A DNA stretch of 64,000 bases. Origin: JAHEFU01 sp041395205. Its GTDB lineage: Bacteria > 4484-113 > JAFGCY01. Under the pieces are notes generated by a model. It ran no database searches and was not told where the DNA came from. It was given only the letters and a program-made list of their open reading frames with translations. Both the position numbers and the translations under genes were made by a program. Location of the stretch: contig JAWLAZ010000001.1 in the NCBI GenBank assembly GCA_041395205.1, forward strand, positions 496,001 to 560,000. Direction: 5' to 3'. This document shows, one piece after another, positions 19,273 to 28,600 of the stretch (its first letter is position 1; each line of letters starts with the position of its first letter).

Positions 19273-22200
19273 TCAGGGCAGGTAACTGACATCCAGCTGG
19301 TAGCGCAGGTCGTCCAGGGCCTGGATCAGGAACCAGTAGGTCGCCCCCGCCGTGACCGGCTGGCGCAGCAGGCGCGAGCCGTCCTGGGGATTGAGCTTGC
19401 CGAGATTCGTGTGGTTCTGGCTGCCCTCCTGCAGCATCAGCAGGACAAAGCCCACGGGACTGTTCTCTTGCGGGCTGACCTGCAGCTCGAGGATCCCGTC
19501 GCTGGGGGCAGTCACGGAATAGTAGTCCGTCCAGTCATAGCCGGCGACGGACTGGTCGTTGTCAAAATCCAGGTTGGCGATGGTCGTGGAGGGCACGCTC
19601 AGCGGCGCGGCGCTCAGCTGGTTGTTGTTGGGTTCCAGGCTGTCCTTGTCGCTGTAGGTGGAGGTGTAGTCGAGGGTCTGGTCCGCCCCCGCGATCGTCA
19701 GCGTGGTCTTGCCGGACGGGCTGATGTCGCGGTTGGAGATCTGCCACTGGATCTCATAGTCGCCATCCGGGTAGAAGCCCAGCTGGTAGCTGCCGCCCTC
19801 CGGTTCCACGCTGTCACCGGTCGTGTGGTTGACGATGTAGGTATGGCTCTCCGTCTCGCCCGGTGCATCGTCATCGGCACTGCCGCTGATCAGGAACACC
19901 GGCTGGGGGGAGTTGTCAATGTTCAGGATGTAGTCGTCGCTGCCTTCCCCGCTGTGGACGCGCACGATCAGCGTGCCGGCCCCGCTCGTGCGGAAGTACA
20001 CGCTGCGCAGCCCCTGGATCACGTAGGCCGCCCGCTGCAGCGGATCCTCCTGCAGGTGCATCGTCAGTTCGTACTTCACATCCGGATCTCCCGCCAGCAG
20101 GGTCAGGATCAGCGTGGAGCTCGAGGCCAGCGGGACTGAGTAGTAGTCGGTGTGGTCAGTCTGCTGGGCGATGCTGGCCATGATCCCCGTGCCGAGGCTG
20201 ACCGGGGCGGCGGTTGCCTCCGAATCGTTCGGTTCCAGCGAGTCGCCGTCGTAGCTCACCGCGGGGCTGAGCACGATGTCCGCAGTGCCGACGCTCACGA
20301 GCTCCAGCGCGGGTTCGATGCTGAGCCCGTAGCAGGTATGCTGCACCAGCAGCTGCTCTCCGGGAATCAGCGGGAGCAGGCAGTTGGCTATCCCGTCCGG
20401 GCCGCCACTGTATTCTCTGACGTAGGTTCCCTCGCCTGTTGCCACACGCAGCATCGGGGCCTGGAGTGGATTCCCGTCCAGCAGGTAGTGCGCCTCCAGG
20501 CTCACCGCAGCAAAGGTCCGCACGTCCAGCTCATAGTTCAGGCGGTTGCCGCTGCCGTACAGCTGGATGTAGTAATCACCGGCCGGCAGCGTTTCATTGC
20601 TGCGCAGCTCCAGCCGCTCGGTGAACAGCAGGAAGCAGTCCTGGAAGACTCCCGCCTGGTCCTGCAGATCCAGGTAGGCAACGTCCGACATGTCGGCAAT
20701 CTCATGCCCGGGGAAGCGCACGCGGACCTGCAGGTGTGCAGGTGTTGCCAGCGTGACGCGGAAGTAGTCCACTTCATCCTGACCGGGCATCGGCCCGCCG
20801 CCGACCAGGCCCTGCACCGCCTCCGCCAGCGGCAGGTTCAGCACGGTGGCCGTCGGGCGGTCGTCATTGGGCTCGGGCACGTCCGTGCCGCTGCCCGGGG
20901 TGATCGTGAAGTTCAGTTCCAGCGGGCCGCTGCCGAAGTCATGGCTGACACTGGCGGGCTGGAAGCTGAAGTAGGCATCCTGCGGCGTGAGCTGTGCCGC
21001 CAGCGGCGGCATGAAGTCATGCTGCAGCAGGATCGAATCCTGGGTCGTGAGTACGCTCTGCAGCTCGCCGGCCTCATACAGCACGTGGCAGCTCTGCAGT
21101 TCCTCGACCAGCGAGTCGTCGCCATCGCCGGCCGTGCCTGAATCACTCAGCACGAGCGACAGCGCCTGCACCTGCCCGGGCAGGATCTCCAGCCCGTAGC
21201 TGCCGGCTCCACCCTCGCAGCTGACCTCGACGGCATACTTGCCCTGGCGCGGGAAGTAAAAGCCCACCCAGTTGGCACCGCTGACGACGGAATCGCTCAC
21301 GAGGAACTGCCCCTGGGCATCCGTGCGCAGCCGCAGGCGCGGGAAGAGGATCGACTGCTCGCCCGTGAACTGGATGTAGTACCAGCCCATGTCGTCAATG
21401 TCGAAGGCGATGTTGTCCACGGGATCATCGAGGATGCCGAGCCGGCCCCCCGTCAGCGGACCGCTGCCAATCTCGCGGGCGTTGACAAACTGATTGTCCG
21501 GTTCAAACTGGTCATCCTCCGGCATGCCGCTCAGGCCCGGGCTGCCCTGCAGGATCAGCCCGCTGACATCCGCACCGCTGACACTCACCTCCGTGAGCGC
21601 CGGCCAGAACTGCCAGCCGGCCAGCGCGGGCATCACGGCCCAGTTGCCATCCGGGAAGCCGCCGAGCGTGAAGCTGCCGTCGGGTCCGCTCAGCACTGTC
21701 TGCGGATCCAGCAGGTCCGTCGTCAGCAGTACGCCGGCCAGCGGCTGGCCATTCAGGTCCTGCACCACGCCGCTGATGCTGTGGCGGTTCAGCAGGCCGA
21801 GGCGCACTTCATCCAGCCTGACACCGGCCGTGCCCGTGCAGAGTGCCGCCACGTAGATGTAGCCCGCGGGTGAACTGTGCTGTCCGGGAGTACCGCTGAG
21901 CGTATCCGTGAAGGGCGCAGCCTCGAGGCTGCTGCCGCGCCAGTCCCAGCGCCCGCTGCCGTAGTCAGCGACGGCGATCCAGCATTCGGCACCGGCCTGT
22001 GCGCCGCTGAAGTCCACTTCAAGTGAACCGAGGCTGTCACCGGTGCTCGCATGGAAGCGCCACAGGGCATACTCGATGCCGCCCGCCGGGCTGAACTGCG
22101 CCGCACTGCCGTTGATACTGACATTGGTCGATGCTTCGCTGTACAGTGCGCCGTCAAGACTGAGGCTCGATGCAGCGGTGACACGCGAGGGGTGGAAACT

Positions 22201-22365
22201 GCCTTCCGTGGGCAGTGCCGCAGGGAAGATACCGCTTTCGGCAGCCGCCTGTTCCAGCTCTGCCGGAATCAGCCGGCCCACGCTGCGTGGATGTTTCAGT
22301 CCCCCGCCTCCGCCGCAACCGGCCAGCAGCAGCAGCAATAAAAGCGAAAAAGGATGTCGGTGCAT
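19273..22365 (-). CDS. Giant surface lipoprotein, array member 7 (PPC-repeat, operon-proximal)
   Basis: 1030 aa; first gene of the array in transcription order. Lipobox LAGC (Cys17) after a poly-Leu signal peptide, then a Gly-rich tether. Shared module core VADYGSGRWDWRG and TPGQHSSPAGYIYVA; regulatory-like sandwich with LLTTDLLDPQTVLSGPDGSF. PPC-like units begin FEPDNQFVNA (order D-N instead of N-D/N), PEPNDDRPTA, LEPNDSEATA and LEPNNNQLSA. Acidic linker GDGDDSLVEEL. GGGGAAA precedes the ATG. The 103-bp upstream spacer is the obvious place for an operon promoter. Confidence 0.85.
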   Translation of the reverse strand: MHRHPFSLLLLLLLAGCGGGGGLKHPRSVGRLIPAELEQAAAESGIFPAALPTEGSFHPSRVTAASSLSLDGALYSEASTNVSINGSAAQFSPAGGIEYALWRFHASTGDSLGSLEVDFSGAQAGAECWIAVADYGSGRWDWRGSSLEAAPFTDTLSGTPGQHSSPAGYIYVAALCTGTAGVRLDEVRLGLLNRHSISGVVQDLNGQPLAGVLLTTDLLDPQTVLSGPDGSFTLGGFPDGNWAVMPALAGWQFWPALTEVSVSGADVSGLILQGSPGLSGMPEDDQFEPDNQFVNAREIGSGPLTGGRLGILDDPVDNIAFDIDDMGWYYIQFTGEQSILFPRLRLRTDAQGQFLVSDSVVSGANWVGFYFPRQGKYAVEVSCEGGAGSYGLEILPGQVQALSLVLSDSGTAGDGDDSLVEELQSCHVLYEAGELQSVLTTQDSILLQHDFMPPLAAQLTPQDAYFSFQPASVSHDFGSGPLELNFTITPGSGTDVPEPNDDRPTATVLNLPLAEAVQGLVGGGPMPGQDEVDYFRVTLATPAHLQVRVRFPGHEIADMSDVAYLDLQDQAGVFQDCFLLFTERLELRSNETLPAGDYYIQLYGSGNRLNYELDVRTFAAVSLEAHYLLDGNPLQAPMLRVATGEGTYVREYSGGPDGIANCLLPLIPGEQLLVQHTCYGLSIEPALELVSVGTADIVLSPAVSYDGDSLEPNDSEATAAPVSLGTGIMASIAQQTDHTDYYSVPLASSSTLILTLLAGDPDVKYELTMHLQEDPLQRAAYVIQGLRSVYFRTSGAGTLIVRVHSGEGSDDYILNIDNSPQPVFLISGSADDDAPGETESHTYIVNHTTGDSVEPEGGSYQLGFYPDGDYEIQWQISNRDISPSGKTTLTIAGADQTLDYTSTYSDKDSLEPNNNQLSAAPLSVPSTTIANLDFDNDQSVAGYDWTDYYSVTAPSDGILELQVSPQENSPVGFVLLMLQEGSQNHTNLGKLNPQDGSRLLRQPVTAGATYWFLIQALDDLRYQLDVSYLP

Positions 22366-22468
22366 GATTTCCCCGGTTCCTGATGCTATTTGATCCGCAG
22401 GAATTTTACCCGCGGTTAACCATAATTGGGACCATTAATGTATCAGTTCCGGGAATGTTCTGAGAAGT
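22366..22468 (-). promoter_or_regulatory. Upstream region of the seven-gene lipoprotein array
   Basis: AT-richer than its surroundings. On the minus strand a -10-like TAAAAT lies about 40 bp before the ATG, but no good -35 is spaced from it. The stretch also carries GTTAACC and ATTAATG half-palindromes. A promoter is inferred from position more than from sequence; alternatively the array could be read through from the 224-aa lipoprotein gene upstream. Confidence 0.3.
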
Positions 22469-23143
22469 CTAGCCCGCGCCGGACTGCTGCTCAGCGGCTT
22501 TCCTGCGTTCCTCCAGGAAGCCGGGATGGCGCTTTTCCCATTCCGCCAGGTAGTTGTAGACCGCTTCACCGGTGGGCTTGTGCTCCAGCACCACGTTCGC
22601 CGTCATGCTGGCACTGCTGGAATTGTCGCGGGTCAGCACCAGCTGTATGCCTTCGGGGTCACCCCAGCTCCACTGCGCTCCGGGCAGGATCTCCTCAGGC
22701 TCCGGGCCGTAGAGCTCCGTAAGCCGGGCCTTCCAGTCCTCGCTCTGCTCCTCGCTCAGGCCCTCGATGCGGTCCACCACGATATATAGCTGGTCGCGGT
22801 AGAAGGACAGCGTCAGCGTGCGGCGCGGACCCGTTTCGTCCGGGCGCTCGAATTCAATCACATGTGTCTGCACGTCGTCGTAGTCCTGCAGTCCGCGGTA
22901 GAAGCCATCGCCCCTGCCGTCCGGGGCGTTGTAGATCTGCGAGAGGTCCAGCGTGCTCATCCCGAGTGTCAGGCCGTCATAGTGCAGCAGCGCGCCCTCA
23001 GCCGGGATCACCGCCGTGGGCTGGAATGCCGGGTTGGGCTTCTGCGTGCTGCCCTCGCGGCTGCGCTCACCCTCCTTGGGCTGGCGGCAGGCGGACAGCA
23101 TTGCCATGGACAGCAGCAGGCAGACTGGCAGCAGGATGCGCAT
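22469..23143 (-). CDS. Small lipoprotein of unknown function
   Basis: 224 aa. Signal peptide MRILLPVCLLLSMAM with lipobox LSAC (Cys19) predicts a lipid-anchored envelope protein. The mature part starts with a charged linker, then an alpha/beta region (GLTLGMSTLDLSQIYNAPDG, SFYRDQLYIVVDRIEGLSEE), and ends in a charged helix (YLAEWEKRHPGFLEERRKAAE). I do not recognise the family; the LGMS/L...YG pattern resembles small periplasmic proteins with a BLIP/SmpA-like layout, but that is weak. It lies 9 bp downstream of the membrane protein ending at 23153, so the two are probably co-transcribed. Confidence 0.75.
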   Translation of the reverse strand: MRILLPVCLLLSMAMLSACRQPKEGERSREGSTQKPNPAFQPTAVIPAEGALLHYDGLTLGMSTLDLSQIYNAPDGRGDGFYRGLQDYDDVQTHVIEFERPDETGPRRTLTLSFYRDQLYIVVDRIEGLSEEQSEDWKARLTELYGPEPEEILPGAQWSWGDPEGIQLVLTRDNSSSASMTANVVLEHKPTGEAVYNYLAEWEKRHPGFLEERRKAAEQQSGAG

Positions 23144-23152
23144 CGGCCTATT

Positions 23153-23890
23153 CTACCCCTCCGGCGCCGCCGCGGAATCCGCATCACTGGCCGGGCCGAC
23201 CGCCATTCCGGCGCGCAGTTCCCTCAGCCAGCCGTCCACGAACTCCAGCTCATAGGCCGGATGTCGCCAGTTGCCGGAATACTGCACACTGCTCGGCCCC
23301 GTCAGTTCGATGATCGTCCGGCCCTTGGGCAGCTCAGCATCGCCCTGCACCTCACGCAGGTTGAGCTGCTGCTCCACATTGGCCTCGCGCAGATCGGCGA
23401 TCCAGGGCTCCCAGTTCGCGGAGTAGTAGATCGTGTCCAGCTCCAGCTCGTAGGCTTCGATCACATCCCCCGCCGCCGTGATCCTGAGGCCCTCCGTCTC
23501 CAGCCGCACCCTGTCCGAACCGAGCGCGGTGAGTTTCCATTCCACGCCCCATTCGCGGGTGGTGCGCAGCACCTCACCCTGGCTGCCGAAGATGCAGAGT
23601 CCGATCCCCAGGCCCTCATCCAGCAGGTGCAGGTTCACCTGCCTGGACGGGATGTCGATCCTGCCGGCCAGCTGCTCCGGCAGCTGTTCCTGATACTCCG
23701 GCAGCAGGCTGCCACGGTGTGTCCAGGCGTACCAGACCAGGCCCATGCCGACGATGAAGGGCAGGGCCACGATGAAGATGAAGCCGAGATGGACGCCATG
23801 CGGCCGGCTGCGCTTCAGCTTACCGCCGGAGTTTTGCTGCTGCGCACTGCGGCTCATGCGATAGGCCTTCTTCCAGGGATCCTGGCTCAT
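23153..23890 (-). CDS. Single-pass membrane protein, unknown
   Basis: 245 aa from the ATG at 23890 (MSQDPWKKAY). AAGGAG lies about 10 bp upstream, and a longer frame to 23941 would overlap the upstream gene. A basic cytoplasmic stretch (KLKRSRPHGVH) precedes one transmembrane helix (FIFIVALPFIVGMGLVWYAW, about residues 35-55). The rest is a predicted extracytoplasmic beta-rich domain with EWGVEWKLTALGSDRV and YELELDTIYYSANWEPWI. One helix plus an outer beta domain is the layout of LptC-like bridge proteins. LptD lies nearby, but sequence similarity is too weak to claim this. Confidence 0.7.
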   Translation of the reverse strand: MSQDPWKKAYRMSRSAQQQNSGGKLKRSRPHGVHLGFIFIVALPFIVGMGLVWYAWTHRGSLLPEYQEQLPEQLAGRIDIPSRQVNLHLLDEGLGIGLCIFGSQGEVLRTTREWGVEWKLTALGSDRVRLETEGLRITAAGDVIEAYELELDTIYYSANWEPWIADLREANVEQQLNLREVQGDAELPKGRTIIELTGPSSVQYSGNWRHPAYELEFVDGWLRELRAGMAVGPASDADSAAAPEG

Positions 23891-23915
23891 CCTGTATCTG
23901 CTCCTTCGGGCATGT

Positions 23916-24212
23916 TCAGTCCCTGCCCTCGGCGAACACATCCATGATCAGGTCCTCCTCATCCGCGGAGAGGAATTCCTCAAAGACGCAGTTCGCCGGG
24001 TCATCCTTCGCCACGCTGTAGTAGAGGGTGTAGGCCCCCTGGCGCACCGCATAGAAGCGCCGTCCGCTGGCCGCCGAGGTATGCACCAGCCGGTACTTCG
24101 CGCGGCCCTTCACGACATCCGCCACCGCGCGCTGGAATTCCTCATAGCGCAGCCGCTCGAACTGCGGCACGCGCCGGTTCAGGGCATCACTGACCACTAC
24201 ACGGATGCTCAT
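23916..24212 (-). CDS. Small protein, possible RelE/ParE-like fold
   Basis: 98 aa from ATG 24212. The order of elements is a short N-terminal strand, a helix (FERLRYEEFQRAVADVVKG), basic strands (AKYRLVHTSAASGRRFYAVR), then YTLYYSV and an acidic tail. This resembles the compact RelE/ParE toxin fold. No antitoxin-like partner is adjacent, and catalytic residues cannot be assigned, so the toxin idea is tentative. It diverges from the + strand gene beginning near 24305. Confidence 0.6.
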   Translation of the reverse strand: MSIRVVVSDALNRRVPQFERLRYEEFQRAVADVVKGRAKYRLVHTSAASGRRFYAVRQGAYTLYYSVAKDDPANCVFEEFLSADEEDLIMDVFAEGRD

Positions 24213-24269
24213 CCCTAGATCATACGCCACCGTTGGCTGCATGCAACTTTGACGGATTGTGGAAAAGTT

Positions 24270-24298
24270 CTGCAACATATACGTTTGTTTTGTATAAT
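24270..24298 (+). promoter_or_regulatory. Candidate promoter for the membrane gene at 24305
   Basis: A perfect TATAAT at 24293-24298 sits in an AT-rich island unlike the flanking GC-rich DNA. A -35 at 17-bp spacing (CTGCAA) is a poor match. The transcription start predicted 6-8 bp downstream coincides with an in-frame GTG at 24305, so the mRNA could be leaderless. Confidence 0.45.
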
Positions 24299-24304
24299 AT
24301 CAAC

Positions 24305-25069
24305 GTGGTTGAGAATGACAGGGGAGGCCAGACTGCGGCATTGCGCGGTCGGCACAGGATTCTGCGCAGGTTGTCAGGCATGGCCTGGCTGGGCCTCGCG
24401 CTGATCCTTGCAGCCGGGGCCTGGCAGTGGTGGGCCTTCAACTGGTCCGGCCGCCTCTCCCTCTCCCAGCAGATCTCCGCCGATGAATTCCAGAAGGGCT
24501 TCAGCTTCGGCCCGGTCTATATCGAGGAGGGCCTGACCGGACGCTACAGCGTCAGGGCCACCCTGCCCGAGACCCCGGACGGTGTCTGGATCAGCCGCTT
24601 CGAGGTGCGCGACGCTTCCAACCTGCCGGTCTTCGGCCAGGACGAGGTGCGGCTCTACGGCGAGCACAGCTTCCGGCCCGGCATGCAGGACCGCATCCTG
24701 CGCCAGTTCAGCCTCGGTCGCGAAACCGGTTACTACTATTTCCACTTCAAGAGTGAGAACGGCGTCTTCAGCGCGAACCAGAGTGCCCCGCCCGTGGTCG
24801 AATTCAGCGTCAGGCAGGGTGTGGTGCACGGCCTCGGGCTGTGGCTGCCCTTCGGCTGCCTGCTCGGTCTGGGGCTGATCCTCGCCAGTGTCAGCATCTG
24901 GCTGCGCATGCAGTTCGCCGGACTGGAGCGTGATGGTTCGCCCTCCGGAGACGGGGAGCGCCAGCCGCGCATCAGCCTCCCGGCGGAGCCGCAGCAGGCC
25001 CAGGGCGGAGTCAGCGCACTCGGGCGCAGGCATGACCGGCTCAGCGAGGGCCGGGGCCGTCTGCGCTGA
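24305..25069 (+). CDS. Two-helix membrane protein with large outer loop, unknown
   Basis: About 254 aa if started at GTG 24305, the first in-frame start after the TATAAT at 24293. ATG 24233 lies upstream of that box, and ATG 24380 would remove the basic segment RGRHRILRRL that precedes helix 1. Helix 1 is MAWLGLALILAAGAWQWWAF. An extracytoplasmic beta-rich domain follows (GRYSVRATLPETPDGVWISRF, YYYFHFKSENGVF). Helix 2 is LPFGCLLGLGLILASVSIWL, and a Pro/Gly/charged cytoplasmic tail ends the protein. Topology is in-out-in. No family recognised; the start is uncertain. Confidence 0.65.
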   Translation: MVENDRGGQTAALRGRHRILRRLSGMAWLGLALILAAGAWQWWAFNWSGRLSLSQQISADEFQKGFSFGPVYIEEGLTGRYSVRATLPETPDGVWISRFEVRDASNLPVFGQDEVRLYGEHSFRPGMQDRILRQFSLGRETGYYYFHFKSENGVFSANQSAPPVVEFSVRQGVVHGLGLWLPFGCLLGLGLILASVSIWLRMQFAGLERDGSPSGDGERQPRISLPAEPQQAQGGVSALGRRHDRLSEGRGRLR

Positions 25070-25078
25070 GCGGCCTGC

Positions 25079-25087
25079 TGTGATAAC
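25079..25087 (+). promoter_or_regulatory. Candidate extended -10 for the zinc-ribbon gene
   Basis: TG-T-GATAAC at 25079-25087 fits an extended -10 element 17 bp before the ATG at 25105. No clear -35 is seen. The same layout (TGn plus GATAAT) recurs before the LptD-like gene. Confidence 0.3.
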
Positions 25088-25104
25088 ATTTAACCGGATC
25101 AGAC

Positions 25105-25521
25105 ATGGCAAGCAACAACGAGCCGCTGCCGATCGAGTTCGGCGGGGCCAAGGACAACCCGGAGAGCGCAGCCGGTCGCAAGACCTGTGGTCTGTGCGGC
25201 GGCCAGGCCGTGCGCGGTGACATGTCCTCAGTTGCCAACTTCGGCGTCACGCGTGAGCCGCACTTCGTCACCAGCTACGGCTGGATGCAGGTCCGCTACG
25301 ACCGCGCCACCCCGATTGATGTCTACATGTGCCTGAGCTGCGGCCACATCAGCTTCTACGGCCGCCAGCCGATGAGCGTGCTGGACCCGATCGAGCGCCA
25401 GCAGCTGCTGCGCGACGAGAACCCCGCCCTGGACCGCAAGCTGCGCCGTGAGGAGAAGCGCCGCGGCGAGCTGGAGAAGAAGGGCCGCCCGCTGGAGAGC
25501 GACGACCACACCGGAATCTGA
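25105..25521 (+). CDS. Zinc-ribbon protein with charged C-terminal helix
   Basis: 138 aa. Two Cys pairs, CGLC (28, 31) and CLSC (76, 79), separated by 45 residues form a likely zinc ribbon. Between them lies a beta-rich segment (FVTSYGWMQVRYDRATPIDVY). The last 40 residues are a highly charged helix with arginine and lysine (LDRKLRREEKRRGELEKKG). Such proteins are usually cytoplasmic and bind nucleic acid or act as adaptors, but no specific family is recognised. It lies between two envelope genes on the same strand, 35 bp after the membrane protein. Confidence 0.75.
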   Translation: MASNNEPLPIEFGGAKDNPESAAGRKTCGLCGGQAVRGDMSSVANFGVTREPHFVTSYGWMQVRYDRATPIDVYMCLSCGHISFYGRQPMSVLDPIERQQLLRDENPALDRKLRREEKRRGELEKKGRPLESDDHTGI

Positions 25522-25563
25522 GCATTCCCAGGCCTCCCGCCGGCCTCTCCCTGCTGCCTCATG

Positions 25564-25572
25564 TGGGATAAT
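25564..25572 (+). promoter_or_regulatory. Candidate extended -10 for the LptD-like gene
   Basis: TG-G-GATAAT at 25564-25572 matches an extended -10 element about 95 bp upstream of the TTG start at 25667. No good -35 accompanies it. Confidence 0.35.
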
Positions 25573-25666
25573 CGTGCTCCGTTCCATACATTATCTGTAC
25601 GGGACCAAACATGCGCGCCCTGACCGCGTCATAAGCGGTTAGTGCAACTGAGGAAGGCGGAATAAC

Positions 25667-28600
25667 TTGAGCTCGGGCGGCTCGCTTACAGGCGGCAGGA
25701 GGCTGGCGGCGCTATGCGTCTGCCTGTGCCTGCTGCTGTGCACGCTACCGGCCCGCGCCCAGAACGCCGCGGAGAAGGATCCGCCCGCCACTCCCCCCGC
25801 CAGCCAGCAGGAAGCTCCCCCTGCCAATGCCGCTGAGAAGGGTGACAAACCTGCGGAAAAGCCGGCTGACAGGCAGGAGACTCCGCCTGCCAACGCTGCC
25901 GAGAAGGGTGACAAGCCCGCGGAGAAGCCGGCGCAGCAGCCTGAGACTCCGCCTGCCAACGCCGCCGAGAAGGGTGACAAGCCCGCGGAGAAGCCAGCTG
26001 AGCAGCCTGAGACTCCGCCTGCCAATGCCGCTGAGAAGGACAGCGAACCGGCGGAGAAGCCCGCTGACAATCCGGAGACTCCGCCCGCTGCCGATGGCAG
26101 TGGCAATGTCAACGCGGCGGAGGGCAGCGGCCCCGTCAGCCCGATGCAGACCATCCCCGAGGAGGATCCGCGCCTGCCCAGCGGCCGCGAGGAGGGCACT
26201 GCCGACACGGTGCGTGAGCCCAGTGCGAATGAAACTGCCAACGTGGCCGAGGGCGGTGCCGCTGCGGTGGATGATGAAAACGTGGTGGCCGAGCCGCCCG
26301 TCCCGGACAAAATTCTCCCCAGTCCCGCAGAAGCCGCCGGCAACGTGGCGGAGGGTGCGCCCGAGCCGCTCAACATCCAGGTGCCGATGCTGGACCAGAT
26401 CGGCCCGCCGCCGGATGTCGACGAATTCTACAAGCCCGAGCGCAGCTACCTCGGCCGCCGGCCCCTGCCGGCCCTTGACGAAACGGAGACGGACGAGGAG
26501 CGCATCGCCAGGAATGTCGAGCAGAGCCTCAGCCTGCTGGATCTGGCAACGGAGACCCGCCCCGACGGCGGGATCAACATCCCGCTGCCTTCCGGCCAGC
26601 TGACCTTCCGGGCCGCGGACGCCTTCCAGTACGACCGCCGCAACCGGATCCTGACCTTCACCGGCAATGCCGAGCTGCTGTTCGGCACGATCGCTGTCTG
26701 GGCTGACTTCATCGAGGTCAACGACCAGGCGGCGACGGCCTATGCCAAGGGCTACGTTGCCATCCAGCAGGGTGACGACATCGTCTACGCCGACGAGGCC
26801 TACCTGAACTACGATGCCGAGACCTTCGAGCTGTTCTGGGTCGAAGGCAACACCACCGGTCCGCGGGTGCGCGGCAACATCTTCTTCATGGCAGACCGCG
26901 CGCTGGGCACCTTCGACCACATGATCATGTACGACGCGGATGTCACGACCTGCGACCCCTACTGCGGCCAGCTCAAGGAGTACCGCCTCAACGCGCGCAA
27001 GGTCAACTACCGCAAGGACAACAGCGTGGTGCTGCACGATGTCTGGGTCTACGTGCACAACAACAAGGTGGCCTACGTGCCGATCCTCGCGATCCCGATC
27101 CCCCATGAGCAGAGCGAATGGCAACCGGAGGAGAGCGAGATCCAGCAGACCTACGGCTGGAGCCGCGCCGAGGGGGCCTTCGCCAAGTTCGCCTACACCT
27201 ACAGCACGCGCTGGGCCGAGGGTGTCAATGGACCGCTGCTGGGCGTGATGAAGATGGACGTGATGCAGCGCCGCGGCGTGGGCGTCGGCCTGCGCCAGGA
27301 CCTCTACAACCCGGAGGTCGGCGTGACGACGATCAGCACCTACGTCAAGGAGGAGTGGCCGCAGATGATCGCGGTGGACCTCTTCGGGCGCAAGGAAAGC
27401 ACGGCGGACAGTGGCAACGAATTCAGCTTCCTGCTCGACCAGGAACTGAACTTCTCGCAGAAGTTCAACGGCAGCCTGAAGATCGACCGCCAGAAGAGCT
27501 TCATCCCCTCATCCAGCGGGACCTCGATCGGCCGTCTGACCAATACCTGGCGCAACAACCTGGTGCTGGGATACAACTCCCGCAATACGGATGTGCGGAT
27601 GAACTTCCGCCACAACATCGACATCCGCGGCGGCCAGACCAATACCGACGGCACCCAGGAACCGCGCAGCGAACCGGTGACGATCAACGGCACACTGACC
27701 GTCAGGCAGAAGCTCAGCAAGGACTTCACCTTCGATGCCGGCACCACCTACAACTCCTCCAAGAGCCAGAACCAGACCCGCATCGCCGCCGACCAGGAAG
27801 CCAGCTACAACTTCGACCTGAACTACAAGGGCCGCCAGGACACCGCGCTCGACGGCTACTCGGCCAAGCTGCGCTACGCCGAGCAGGGCATTGACCTCGA
27901 CGGCGATGACAACACAACGGACCGCAACACCAATGTCACGCGTGAGATCCCGAGCATCGAGATCACCGGCCCGCGCGACCTGATCAACGACGGGGCCTAC
28001 TTCAACACCTTCAAGCTGAATCTCGACAAGCTCGTCACCGGCCGCCGCCGCGATGCCCTGGCAGCGCAGCGTGCGAAGATCGAGATCGGCGGCAGTGACC
28101 GCCTGGAGTTCTCCAACGCCTCCTCGCTGCAGACCAGTGCCAACTTCAAGCAGTACTGGTATGACGACACCAATTCGCAGTACGTCGTCAACACCAGCGC
28201 GCAGTACAAGTACGACCCCAAGAGCTGGTACGTCTTCGATGCCCAGTGGCGGCTGAACTATCAGCAGGGCGTGAAGGAACCGCCGGTGCGCGGTGACCGC
28301 GCCACCAAGCTGCACACCGTCACCTACAACTGGACCTTCGGCAACATGCGCTCCTGGCGCTGGCAGCTGCGCAGCGGCTACAACCTCGAGGACGGCCGCC
28401 CCAACCCGATCAGCTCCACCTTCACCTTTGACCCCAACCGCACCTTCGGCCTGACCCACACCCTGCAGCTGCGCAACAACATCCGCACCAACACGGATCC
28501 CGGCAATGACACGACGCATTCCAGCTGGACCTTCAACCAGAGCCACCTCGTCGGCACCTGGCGCTCGCCCTACATCGCGGACGACGGCTACTACAACTGG

